From assembly GCA_009763385.1 (NCBI GenBank), contig CM019831.1, positions 77,194,706 through 77,258,705 of the forward strand: a stretch of DNA of 64,000 nt, given 5' to 3'. Below are positions 19,687 through 31,059 of this stretch, in pieces; positions within the stretch are counted from its first letter, which is position 1; every line of letters starts with the position of its first letter. A program made the translations under genes and the position numbers. This DNA is from Coix lacryma-jobi var. lacryma-jobi (taxonomy: Eukaryota > Streptophyta > Magnoliopsida > Poales > Poaceae). Under the pieces are notes generated by a model that did not search any database, was not told the origin of the DNA, and saw only the letters and a list, made by a program, of their open reading frames with translations.

Positions 19687-21708
19687 TGAAGGACCGAGAA
19701 GCTACCCGAAAGCGACCAGAGGGGGGGTGAATGGGAGCTTCAAAATTTCCTTACGGAAACAAGATGCCACTGTCCTAAACTCAACCCCAAAAGCGAACCC
19801 TAGAGCTTGCTAATGTCCACGACCCTAGATGTAGGGTGGATGCTTCCTAGAAGCACAGCGGGACACTAGACAACCCTAGAAAGCCAACCCAAAAGACGGA
19901 AATCAAATCCGATCAAGAACGAACGAACCGCGGACGAAACGGCGGAAAACAGCACTGACCGGACTCACTGGTGCGTCCGGTCGATGTCCACCGGACGCGT
20001 CCGGTCGAGAGAAAACCGATCTGGGAGCTCTCTGTGTTGGACCGGACGCACAAGGCTCAAGCGTCCGGTCACAACCCTAGCGTCCGGTCAGAAACAGACA
20101 GTCACAGGAACAGTGGCCCTGGTGCGTCCGGTCACTGCCAGGATCAAGCGTCCGGTCGAGTGAGTCCGGTCAGCACACAGAAAACCCTGCGCGGTGTTCA
20201 ACCACCGGACGCGTCCGGTCACCCCGATGACAGCGTCCGGTCACCCTGCAGCAGCCCCGTTCGAGCACCGATTCGCCTCGATCTCACCCAAACCAATTCC
20301 TCTAGGGATCAAACTTGGTGAGATGAGTCACAAGGAGGTTAGTGAGCTATCCCTAAGAGATCATGGCTCGAACCTAACTCCAAATCGGTGAATCGAAGAA
20401 TTTCGGGGGAAAGGAGAAAAAGGACCCGAAACTAAAAATCGATCGATCTCCTAGACCGTGATGTTTGAGGATGATTCCTTCGGTGGAAAGAGGTGCCTCA
20501 CGATCTAGAACAACTTGGTTCAAACAGAATTGCAAAAGATGAACCGAGCAAAGAGATCAAGCGACGGGAAAATCGTGGAGCAAAAGGATTCCGCGAAGAA
20601 CACAAGTAAAACAGAAATCACAGCCACGAAACCGAAACAAAGACACGAATCAAGTCATCGATCTGTGCTCCAAGGTGAGGATACGGCCTCACTTCCTCGA
20701 ATCAACAGTACACAGAGTGGAGTTTCTCTGCGGATCTCAACTAGCTAAAGCAGGGGATGGGAGAGTGGAAACCCTAGCAAATGAAAGCACAACTGAGATT
20801 GAGATAGCTAAAACTGAGATGAGATAGGAGGAGGGTGTCTCCCCTAGACTACTTATACTAACCTAGCCTACGCCTATTTCCTACTCTACCCCTCACTACT
20901 GTATTTACAGAGCGGACCAGCCTAACCCTAAGGCTATTCTCGTCCACCCGCTGGTGGTAGGTAGATCCGACGTCCACGCCCGCACGGTCTTCCGCGTCGC
21001 CTCCACGCAACCTTCAGATCGCCGCCACGTGCCGCCACCACTCTGCACCCCCGGTTTTGTGGCCCAAACCGGGAAACCAGCCTTTTCCATCAGCCCCCGG
21101 TTTTGAGGCCCAAACCGGGAAACCAGCCTCCAGCCCGAGTTTTGTGGCCAAACTCGGAAACCGTCCGCGCCCGAGTTTTGAGGCCCAAACTCGGAAACCG
21201 GCCCAACGCCCAGGTTTTGAGGCTCAACCTGGAAACCGTCGCGCCCAGGTTTTGTGGCTCAACCTGGAAACCCAGCACCCAGGTTTTGAGGCCCAAACCT
21301 GGAAACCGTCCACCGTTGGTTTTTCCCGGGCTCTACCAACAAACCGGCGTCGTAGAGGGGATGCACCGCCTGTGCACCCCTTCCACCGACATGATCGCAC
21401 TTCTTCGCTTGTCGCTGTCGCAGGCTGTCAGCCACCACAGCTGATCCTCCGGCCTCCAGTCCATCAGTCCAAGTCCACGTCCGCCCTTCACCGTCCGATA
21501 CATCGGCATGGCACGTCCGCCGCACGGCACGCCCATCCTTCATCGCGCCCGGTCCGTCGGCACGGCACGTCGCAACTTGACCTTCACCCGCCATCGATCA
21601 CTGTCTCCGTGCTCGACACCTGCACAACACAAGCCAAAGAACATGCGCATCACCTCCGTTGACAATCACTCATCACACAGAGACTCGGCATACACCCATG
21701 TATCCGCA
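19687..21708 (-). repeat. 5' LTR of element B
   Basis: Nearly identical to 9979-12001. The element promoter lies here: a minus-strand TATA (AGTATAAGT) at 20859-20851, with the hairpin array upstream (21309-21048) and the GGACGC motif cluster downstream (about 20253-19954), in the R/U5 part. Confidence 0.95.
21048..21309. repeat. Array of seven covarying short hairpins (5' LTR of B)
   Basis: Same seven units as in the other LTR, with stems CCCGGTTT, CCGAGTTT and CCAGGTT(T) each matched by its complement. The array lies about 190-450 bp upstream of the TATA box in element sense. Confidence 0.9.
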
Positions 21709-21713
21709 CATAC

Positions 21714-23175
21714 ATGTCATATGGTCCATAGCACACATATATAACATAATAACCTGCAAAAGATGTGATATGCAAAGAGCATATGTGAAACATAACATAA
21801 CAAAAGAAGCAAATCCCTCTCACATCGCTCCCCCTATCGCTATACTCGACGCACTCCCCCCCTTTGGCATCAAGCGCCAAACTAAGCGTCGGAGGGCGGA
21901 GGTGGTGCAGACGAATCAGGAGCAGACTCTGGAGAGCGCTGAGTGAACTCAAACTGCTAAAGAATCGCCTCGGAGTTGGACGAAGAATACCCAACAGTCT
22001 GACCTCTGTAGCTGAACGCGGAGGCGTAGCGGTCCGGGTCTGCTTTGTCTAGTCTGACGGCCCTGTCGGCTCTGCCTGCTCTGACTCTATCTCAGTCTGG
22101 GTAGCTGTGTCCGCTTGAGCCTCGGAGTGCGGAAGCTCTAGAATAGTAGATAGCTCAGGCTGCGCTGTAGTGGTAGTCACGGACTGGACAGGCTCGGTCA
22201 GCTCAGAGGCAATTTGCGCGCAGCGGCTGGAGGCGCGAGAGGGCACGGGCGCGGCGGGCACAGCGACCGGCGGCGAGAGCTCGAAGCGCGATGAGGTGGA
22301 GCTGCGGCAGCCGGCGGTGAGTGAGCGCGACTAGGGTTAGGGTGGGACGCAGCGGCGGTGGCTGGGGCTCTGGCGCGGGCGAAGGGAGGGCGCGAGGTGG
22401 AAGAGACACGTGGGGCCCTTAGGTCGGTAGAAGAACTCATTGCGCCACTTAAAGGAGCATCGGACGCGCCGATATAAACACATCAGACGCTCTGATGCCC
22501 ACACAGAGAGGTCCAATTCTGCCAAAATTGCATCAGACGCGTCCTTTGCCTTGGCATCGGACGCTGGGCAGCGTTCGATGGGGCACCGGACGCTCCGTTG
22601 TGGACACAACGGATGCTGACAAGTCACTGTTTCAGCCGGGGCTGCCTACAGTGCAGGCATCGGACGCTGGGGCCAGCGTCCGATGCTGCAGTTTGGGCAG
22701 TTTTGAGGATCTCTGTTGCAGCTCCCTCTCCCAACCAAATTCCAACTCAAATAAGAGGCAAATAAACACCAGTTGGAACCTAGTATGAGCATCCTCGCAT
22801 AAACCCTCAATTTTGTAAATATTTTGCCATAAGCTACATATCATTTTAGGTAAAATAGGCGATAAATCCCGAGGAGACAACATGTGGCCACTAAAACTAG
22901 GGGACTCAACCATTAGGAGCTTCAAATGCTCCCCCTAGCGGTGGATGAACACAACGGTTGTTCAAAGCTTAACCGAAAAGAAACGACAAGGCAACACACA
23001 TGCATATGCGATGCAATACAGAATTTGAATCTAGGTTGCTTGTCAAGTTTGCTCATGGGTAAGCTTCTTCACACGCTTTTTAGGGCGGTTATCTTAACCA
23101 CGTCTGACAAGCCTATGTGCATAGCATAAGTTAATCATGGCATATGATACAATGAAATGCGAAGACAACCCCCTT
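21714..23175 (-). other. Post-pol region of element A
   Basis: Continuation of A to the right of B. It holds a degraded Ala/Pro/Ser-rich frame (22049-22440), a cluster of CATCGGACGC/GCGTCCGATG words (about 22457-22690) like those in the LTRs of A, and PPT-like runs on the minus strand (GGGGGGGAGTGCG near 21858, TAGGGGGAGCATTT near 22930). Confidence 0.65.
22049..22440 (-). pseudogene. Post-pol (third, env-position) ORF remnant of element A
   Basis: Starts at ATG 22440 (MSSSTDLRAPRVSS) and runs as an Ala/Pro/Ser/Arg-rich chain. A frameshift near 22255 leads into PSRASSRCAQIASELTEPV and a Thr/Glu-rich tail, with a stop at 22049. Its position between pol and the 3' LTR matches the extra ORF of SIRE/Maximus copia elements, sometimes called env-like. 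No signal peptide or membrane segment is visible, so an envelope role is not supported. Confidence 0.4.
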
Positions 23176-23304
23176 TCACCTTTTGATAAAGTTACTTAGA
23201 TCAAGCACATTAAGCTCACTTCTCAATCTACAAAGAGTGTTTTCATCTAGGGGTTTTGTGAAGATATCCGCCAATTAATCTTCGGTTCTAACTCCCTCTA
23301 AGGA

Positions 23305-25392
23305 TGCGGATACATGGGTGTATGCCGAGTCTCGAGTGATGAGTGATTGTCAACGGGTTTGATCGCAGGTTCTTTGGCTTGTGTTGTGCAGGTGTCAAGC
23401 ACGGAGACAGTGATAGAGGGCAAGGTGAAGGTCAAGTAGAGACGTGCCGTGCCGACGGACCGGGAGCGGTGAAGGGCGGACGTGAGGCTTGGACTGAGGG
23501 ACCGGTGGCCTGAGGATCAGCTGTGGTGGCTGGCAGCCTAGGACAGCGACGAGCGAAGACTTGCGGGACATGATGTTGCTCGGGTCGAGGACATGGGGAC
23601 ACGTGTCGGTGGACGGGGTGCACGGGCGATGCATCCCCTCTACAGCTTCGGTTTGGTGGTAGAGCCAGAGAAAAACCATCGGGTGGACGGTTTCTAGGTT
23701 TGGGCCACAAAACCTGGGCGTGCTGCGGGTTTCCGAGTTTGGGCCACAAAACTCGGGCTGAGGACGGTTTCCAGGTTTGGTCCTCAAAACCTGGGCGCTG
23801 GCGGGTTTCCTGGTTTCGGCCTCAAAACCAGGGGATGGACTTGGAGGCTGGTTTCCCGGTTTGGGCCTCAAAACCGGGGGTTGGCTGTGAAGGCTGGTTT
23901 CCCGGTTTGGGCCACAAAACCGGGGGCGGAGTCCGTGAAAAGGACGCAGAGCGGTGGCGGCACGTGGCGGCAATCAGTGAGGTTGCGTCGAGGCAACGCT
24001 ACCAGTTGTGCGGGCGTGGCCATCGGATCACCACCTACCATGAGTTGGTCCAGAATAACCCTAGGGTTTAGCTGGTTCACTCTGTAATTAGAGAGGGGTA
24101 GAGTAGGAATTAGAATTAGGATAAGTAGAGGGAGACACCCTCCTCCCTATCGATCTCAGTCATTTGCTATTTTGCCTTCTAGGTTTTCCTGCTCTCCCCA
24201 TCCTCTGCTGTAGCGAACTGAGATCCACAGAGAAGAGAACCATACCTCTGTGTCCGTGAGATTTTGAGGAAGTGAGACCGTAATGTCACTGTTGTAGCGT
24301 GTGGTAGCCACACGGTTGCAAATTCGTGGTTGTGATTTGCGTTTTGTTCGTGTTCTTCGCGGGATGCTTTTCTCCACGTTTTTCCCGTTGATTGATCTCT
24401 CTTCTTGCTACAACTTTTGCAAATCCATTTGAACCAAGATGTTCTAGATCGTGAGGCACTTCTTTCCACCGAAGGAATTCTCCTCAAACCTCACGAGCTA
24501 GTAGATCGATTGATTTTCGTTTCGGGTCAAGTTTTTCTCCCTTCCCCCGAATTTCTTCGATTCATCGATTTGGAGATAGGTTCGAGCCATGATCTCTTAG
24601 AGATAGCTCACTATCCTCCTTGTGACTCCTCTCACCAAGTTTGATTCCTAGAGGATTCGTTTTGGGTGAGTTTGGATCGAATCGGTGGACGAACAGCAGG
24701 TTTCGGGGTGACCGGACGCTTGGCACGGGGCGACCGGACGCACGTCTGAGAGTCCGGTCGTTGAATGCGTTTGCGGTGTTCTGCGAGACCTTGACCGGAC
24801 GCACGACTGATCAGTGACCGGACTCGCCCTTACTACTGTTCATCAGTTTTGGCGTGTGTGACCGGACGCTTAACTCCTGACCAGATGCTCAGACTCAGTG
24901 AGTCCAGTCAGAAACAGTAAGGTCCCAAATTGAGTTTTGCTTGACCGGACGCGTCCGGTGGTCAGTGACCGGACCCAGGCAGAGTCCGGTCAGTGCTGAA
25001 TTGCACATTTTCATCCGCAGTTTGTTCGTCTGACTTTCGACTTGAGATCCGCTTGTTGCGTTGGATTCCCGACTTCGTGCTCTATTGAAATCGGGCTTCC
25101 CGCATTGCGAAAAAGCCTGAATCCCCCTCGCGTTGCTCGGGGGAGGTTGAGGTTACCCAAACTCCATCCTGTCACTAGTTGACTCGCGTGGATTTGGGTG
25201 AGGAAGCTTTTGTGGTGTCCCGCTGTGTTCCTAGGGAACATCCACCCATTCTCTTGGGTCGTGGACATCACGTGTGTCGGCTTTGCTCTTGGGGTTGATT
25301 TTGTTGAGACTGAGGCCATAATTTTGAAATAAATTTTTAGGCTCCCATTCACCCCCCTCTGGTCGCCTTGCTTTAGCACTTTCGGTCCTTCA
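23305..25392 (+). repeat. Solo LTR of the B family, inserted in the RNase H of element A
   Basis: Begins TGCGGATACATGGG and ends CGGTCCTTCA, the reverse complement of the LTR ends of B, and is flanked by AAGGA at 23300-23304 and 25393-25397. It is opposite in orientation to B and visibly more diverged. It carries the same modules: a six-copy hairpin array (23689-23929), the TATA segment near 24120 and GGACGC motifs (24705-24990). No internal sequence is left, so it arose by LTR-LTR recombination. Confidence 0.93.
23689..23929. repeat. Hairpin array in the solo LTR, including a fourth stem type
   Basis: Six units. Five have perfect 8-bp stems: CCGAGTTT, CCAGGTTT, CCTGGTTT and CCCGGTTT twice, each with its complement. 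The first has one mismatch (CTAGGTTT opposite AAACCTGG). The CCTGG/CCAGG stem does not occur in element B. Confidence 0.88.
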
Positions 25393-27392
25393 AAGGATAT
25401 GTCTTTCTTTGAAACATTATCTCTAAGAAAGTGATGGCGAATATCTATGTGCTTGGTGCGAGAGTGTTGAACCGGGTTGTTAGCAAGCTTAACCACGCTC
25501 TCATTGTCACACAACAAAGGTACCCTTTCTAGAACTACACCATAGTCTAAAAGAGTTTGTTTCATGTAAAGGATTTGTGCACAACAAGCACCCGCGGCTA
25601 TGTATTCTGCCTTGGCGGTAGACAAGGCCACACTATTTTGCTTTTTCGAACTCCATGAATCTAGTGATCTCCCAAGCAAATGGCACCATCCGAATGTGCT
25701 TTTTCTATCTACTTTGCAACCCGCGTAATCCGAATCGGAATACCCAACGAGTTGGAAGTTAGCTCCTTTGGGATACCAAAGGCCAATGCTTGGGGTGTGC
25801 TTTAGGTACCTAAGGAGTCTCTTCACTGCTATGAGATGTGATACCCTAGGATCGGCTTAAAAATGAGCACACATGCACACACTAAACATGATGTCGGGTC
25901 TAGATGCGGTCAAATATAACAAGCTACCAATCATAGAATGGTAGAGAGTTTGATCAACCGGGTTACCTCCCACATCTAGGTCGAGATGTCCATTTGCTGG
26001 CATTGGAGTCTTGATAGGCTTGCAATCATCCATGTTGAAGCGCTTGAGGAGGTCTTTTGTGTACTTCTCTTGAGATATAAAAGTCCCCTCCTTCAATTGC
26101 TTGACTTGGAAGCCTAGGAAGAACGTGAGCTCGCCAATCATGGACATTTCGAACTCCTTCAACATCAAGTCACCAAATTCCTTGCAATAGGCTTCATTTG
26201 TTGACCCGAAGATGATATCATCAACGTAGACTTGACAAATGATGATCTCTCCATCAAGCTTCTTGGTGAATAGTGTGATGTCGACCTTCCCAATGGTGAA
26301 GCCCTTCTCAATGAGGAAGTCCCGAAGGCGTTCATACCACGCTCTAGGGGCTTGCTTGAGCCCATATAGTGCCTTGGACAACCTATAAACATGATTAGGA
26401 TATCTAGGGTCTTCAAACCTGGGAGATTGATCAACATGGACTAGCTCATTTATGAAGCCATTTAAAAATGCACTTTTCACATCCATTTGATATAACTTAA
26501 TGTCATGATGGGATGCATATGCAAGGAGGATACAGATGGCTTCTAGTCTTGCAACCGGTGCAAAGGTTTCTCCAAAATCCAAACCTTCAACTTGAGAGAA
26601 CCCCTTTGCCACTAGCCTTGTCTTGTTTCTAACAACCTTGCTTTGATCATCTTGCTTGTTCCTAAACACCCATTTTGTTCCAATGACTCTTGCGCCTTTT
26701 GGTCGCTCTTCAAGTGTCCAAACTTGGTTGCGGGTGAAGTTGTTTAATTCTTCATGCATGACATTTACCCAATCCGGATCACCTAGAGCTTCATCTACAA
26801 TGGTAGGCTAAACAAGAGACACAAAGGAGTGATGTTCAATAAATAGAGCAAGTTTTTGAGATCGAGTCATTACACCCCTTGTTGGACTCCCTATGATGAG
26901 ATCTTGAGGATGAGCTTGTAGTAGAGGAGTAGTCCTTTGATCAACCACTTGAGGGGCCGCTTGAGGAGCATCAACATCTTGAGCTTGTACCACCATTTGA
27001 TCATGGGAGACATGAGTGTCTTCAAATGGCTCTCTCCCATCTTTATCATCATCTTGTCGTACATTTGATGAGGATGGCTTGTCAATGACTTGCACATCAT
27101 CATCATCATCTATAGGCTTGATGGCTCCAACCGACATGTTCTTCATTGCTTCCCTCAATGGTTCATCACCTACATCATCAAGATTCTCATGCTCTCCTTG
27201 AGAGCCATTAGATTCATCAAATTCCACATCATATGTTTCTTCTACCATCCCGGTGGCATGGTTGAATACTCGATATGCTTTGGACTTCAATGAGTAACCA
27301 ACAAGAAAACCAATATCACATCGGCGTTGAAACTTCCCTAGATGTTGGCGCTTCATGTAGATGTAGCATTTGCACCCAAACAATCTAAAGAA

Positions 27393-27567
27393 TAGGGATG
27401 CAAGTGGGTACCCAATGGTGTTTTTTGGGTCAGCCAACTAATTACGATTGGATGCCATTCTAGTTCATTTTTCCACTTTCCTCAAACTACAAAAACGCCA
27501 CTCTAGTTCATTTCATCAATTTTTTGGGTCGACCCAATGACCCAAAACATTTATACTTGCATCCCTA
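27393..27567. mobile_element. hAT-like MITE, 175 bp
   Basis: Terminal inverted repeats TAGGGATGCAAGT / ACTTGCATCCCTA are flanked by perfect 8-bp duplications CTAAAGAA (27385-27392 and 27568-27575), the TSD length of hAT elements. Removing it and one duplication restores the pol frame of element A (...SDVSFFRLFGC). There is no coding capacity. Confidence 0.93.
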
Positions 27568-28648
27568 CTAAAGAATGATACATCCGACTTCTTGTTGTTG
27601 AGTAGCTCATAGGGGAACAACCGGTTTGATGCATAGCAGGCGGTGTTGATTGCTTCCGCCCAAAATCTTTCCAGTGTAGAGTACTCATCTAGTGTCCGGT
27701 TCTTCCTCTCAACTACCCCATTTTGTTGTGGTGTGTAGGTTGCAGAGAATTCATGCTTGATCCTAACTTCATCACAATATTTCTCAATGTGGGTGTTGTC
27801 AAATTCCTTTCCATTGTCACTTCTAATCTTCTTGATGTTAAAGTCAAATTCATTTTGGGCTCTCTTGGAAAACTTCTTGAATGAAGGGGTTGCTTCGGAT
27901 TTGTCATGAAGAATGAATACTCAAGTGTATCTAGAATAGTCATCAACAATCACTAGGCAATAGAGATTTCCACCCAAGCTAGCATATGTTTTTGGTCCAA
28001 ATAGATCCATGTGAAGTACCTCCAACTCTCTTGATGTTGACACAAAGGCTTTGGTTGGATGAGTGTTTGCAACTTGCTTGCCTGCTTGACATGCACTACA
28101 CAATTTGTCCTTCTCAAATTTTACATCCTTCAAGCCTCTAACCAAATCCTTCTTCAATAGCTTGTTGAGAGTGTTCATTCCCACATGCGCCCAATCTTCT
28201 ATGCCATAGCCAACCAAGTGATTGCTTTGTCAACAAACATGTCTTCAAGTTGGCATCTTCGGAGGAGAAATCCACTAGATAGAGATTGTTGTATCTAAAG
28301 CCTTTGAATATCACTTGTGCATCATCTTTCTTGATCACAACCACTTCTTTGTCGGTGAACAAACATTGAAAGCCAAGATCGCATAGTTGCCCAACGGATA
28401 GCAAGTTGAAGCTCAATGATGCAACGAGAAGCGCATTGGAGATGGTATGATCATTTGAAATTGCCACTTTACCCAATCCCTTGACATTGCCCTTTGAGTT
28501 GTCACCAAATGTAATCTTTTTTTGGTCATCGACATTCTCTTCTAGTGAGGTGAACATCCGGGAATCACCGGTCATATGTTGTGTGCAACCACTATCAATC
28601 ACCCAATGAGATCCACCGGTCTTGTAGTTCACCTACACACACAAGAAA

Positions 28649-31006
28649 TCAAGCCTGAGCTTTCGGGACCCAAACTTGTTGAGGTCCCTTAACCTTCTCA
28701 ACTAGTGACTTTGCAACCCATATTTGCTTTGGCCTATTCTTGTTAGGAGGCCCCATGAACATGACTTTCATCTTGCCACTAGAATCTTGTCTAAGCATGT
28801 AGTGAGCATTAAAAGCAAAGGGCCTAGCATGCTTGGGCAAGGGTGTGGGTTTTGGCTCTTCACAATCATGAGCAAAGTGACCTTCTTTTCCACACTCATA
28901 GCATCTCCCAATCTTCTTCTTTGGCTTTGTGATGCTCTTGCGTTGCTTCATTTTCTCTTCAAGAAAGCCAATGCCATTTCTATTTGTCTTCATTACGGTG
29001 TTCATGAGTAGCTCACTTTGAAGACATTGACCCTTGGTGAAGTTCCTCAATCCGGTGGTGAGGTGCTCTTTCTCCTTCTTGAGCTTGTCATTCTGTTATT
29101 GGAGTTCCAATTGAGATGGTGTCTTTTTGTAATCTCTCTCCATCTTCAATCTCTTGTTTTCTTCTTTTAGCATGTCTAGCTCAAGTGACATGCTATAATC
29201 ATCATCTTGGGTCTCAACAATGACTTGCTTTGTGGTTGCAAGCTTCTCTAGATCACTATTGAGCTTTGCATTCTCATTCTTGATCTTGATGTACTCATCA
29301 TAGTGATCGGCCACAACCACTTTCTTGCCCTTAGCACTAGCTCTTTGCTCATCATGCTCACTAACCAAGTCCTCACAAGATGTTGCTATGTCACACTTAA
29401 CAACAAGGTTAGGGGCATCATGTGTCTCATGAGAAAGTATATCATAAGCTACAAGAAGTGTATCATGATCTACTTCAACTTGAGTATATTGTTCCTTAAG
29501 CAAAGCATAGCTAGAGTTAAGGGTACTATGCATCTTATCAAGTTTTTCATTTTTACCTTTGAGCTCTTTGTTAGAAGATTTGAGCTCCTTGATAGATGAT
29601 GACATAGTAGCAAGTTCATTTTGTTGCTCATTACTATCATGTATAGCATGATCATATTTTTCAACAAGAGATTCATTTTCATCAACAAGCTTCTCATTTT
29701 TAGCTCTAGTCTTTCTTATGATTCTAGAATAGTTGTTTAGCAAATCACTAAGTTCATCATAAGAGGGAGCTTTGAATTCTCCATCACTCTCATCATCACT
29801 AGAGTCATCGTCACTTTGTACCTTTTGGTCACCCTTGCCCATGAGGCATAGGTGTGTAGTGGATGATGGAGACGGTGGTGGTGGTGGAGTAGAAGTCCCA
29901 ATCACTAGAGCAGCCACCTTCTCCTCCTCATCATCACTATCTTCATTGGATGAGCCACTGGAGGAGTCAATGTCGGTGAGCCAATCACCAACAATGTAAG
30001 CTTTGCCACCTTTCTTTTGATATTGCTTCTTCTTCTTGCCATCCTTCTTGTAGGGCTTTTCACTCTTCTTCTCATCTTCGCTTGATGAGTCATATTTCTT
30101 GCCCTTATTCTTGTTCTTGTAGTTTTCTTTCTTGGGCTTGGTGCATTGGTGAGCAAGATGGCCAAGTTCACCACAATTGTAGCAATCCATCTCGGAGATT
30201 GGCCTTCTCTTGCTACTTGTGAAGAATTTCTTCTTTCTTGAGTCAATGTTGACTCCATTCTTGTGAAGCTTCTTCAACATCTTTGTGGTTCTTCTCACCA
30301 TGAGAGCAATGTTTGTATCATCTTTCTCATCACTTGAGCTCTCATGGTGTACCTCAATTGACTTGGACTTGCCCTTCTTTGTCATGGCTTGCTTTGAAGG
30401 CCAAGTCTTTCTTCTTGTCGGTGGAGGAGCCACCACTTGGTGTGATGTGCATGTACATCTCATGCGCATTGATCTTTCCCAAGATTTGTGTTGGTGTAGC
30501 GGTGGAAAGATCACTTTGATGTAGCACGGTCACAATGTGTCCATACTTCTCAATTGGAAGAACACAAAGAATCTTCCTCACAACATCGGATGGTTGCATT
30601 TGTGTGAGGCCAAGTCCATTTCATTTGCACTTTCATTAGCATGCATATCAAAAGAATGAAGCTTTTGCATAACTAAATGATAGCGTTCCTCACGCTCACT
30701 CTTGGTTCCCTCATGGAGCGCACAAATGTTTTCCCATAGATCATGGGCATTTTTGTGGTTCCAGACGCGGTTAAACACATCTTTGCAAATGCCTCTAAAA
30801 AGGATGTTTTTGGCTTTTGCATTCCATTTCTCATTTTCCTCCTCATTAGGAGTAAGGCTTGTGCCTTCCTTGGGCTTGGCAAAGCCGGTGATCGCGGCTT
30901 CGCCGCATTTAACATCAACCGCTTCTAGGTACGACTCCATACGGATTTTCCAATATGTGAAGTCGTCTCCCTCGAACATGGGAGGTGGTCCATCACCTCT
31001 GGACAT
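28649..31006 (-). pseudogene. gag: Element A Gag, degenerate
   Basis: Starts at 31006 (MSRGDGPPPMFEGDDFTYWK), the DUF4219/UBN2 copia-gag start. A deletion and frameshift near 30600 breaks UBN2, so MQPSDVVRKILCVLP continues in another frame, and a further shift near 30500 leads into the long frame to 29096. This frame carries the knuckle CYNCGELGHLAHQC, Lys- and Ser/Asp-rich regions and a long heptad-like coiled-coil stretch. After a stop at 29096 the frame goes on to a second knuckle, CYECGKEGHFAHDC, and ends PKAQA (28649). The architecture matches Gag of element B: two knuckles around a coiled coil. Confidence 0.9.
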
Positions 31007-31045
31007 CTTAACTCTAGGCGTTTAAGCCTAAATCGAGAGCACGAG

Positions 31046-31057
31046 GCTCTGATACCA
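31046..31057 (-). other. Primer binding site of element A
   Basis: TGGTATCAGAGC on the minus strand, 2 nt after the LTR end: the standard initiator-methionine tRNA PBS. Confidence 0.9.
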
Positions 31058-31059
31058 AT

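Larger units (their letters stand above)
9979..21708 (-). mobile_element. Element B: young, structurally complete SIRE-type Ty1/copia retrotransposon
   Basis: The 11,730-bp element lies in minus orientation with LTRs of 2,023 bp (9979-12001) and 2,022 bp (19687-21708). Perfect CATAC duplications lie at 9974-9978 and 21709-21713. I count only about five substitutions and one 1-nt indel between the LTRs. PBS (19684-19673), gag (19623-17296), pol (16886-13689) and PPT (12014-12002) are all present. It is inserted in the post-pol region of element A. Low LTR divergence and long open frames indicate recent insertion and possibly a mobilisable copy. The gag-to-pol frame arrangement is the one open question. 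Confidence 0.95.
23176..28632 (-). pseudogene. pol: Element A pol polyprotein, degenerate and interrupted by a solo LTR and a MITE
   Basis: Minus-strand copia pol in pieces. Protease: HWVIDSGCTQHMTG, from 28632. Pre-integrase: WLWHRRLG, then a frameshift near 28190, then GMNTLNKLLKK and CSACQAGK. Integrase: HMDLFGPKTYAS, VIVDDYSRYT and a TGA for the expected Trp, then IRSDNGKEF and NGVVERKNR, with a small deletion removing the MARTM block. A 175-bp MITE follows at 27567-27393. RT: FAPVARLEAI, QMDVKSAFLNG and YVDDIIFGS, ending at a TAA where Gln is expected (25859). RNase H: SDSDYAGC and TAKAEYIAAG, split by the solo LTR at 25392, resuming at 23304 with a stop then LADIFTKPLDE and ending FIKR. 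This is a dead copy; most stops are C-to-T or G-to-A changes. Confidence 0.9.

Noticed and set aside
22049..22440. Envelope gene of a retrovirus-like copia element
   Set aside because: No signal peptide, transmembrane segment or coiled coil is visible, and the frame is broken. Only the position fits.
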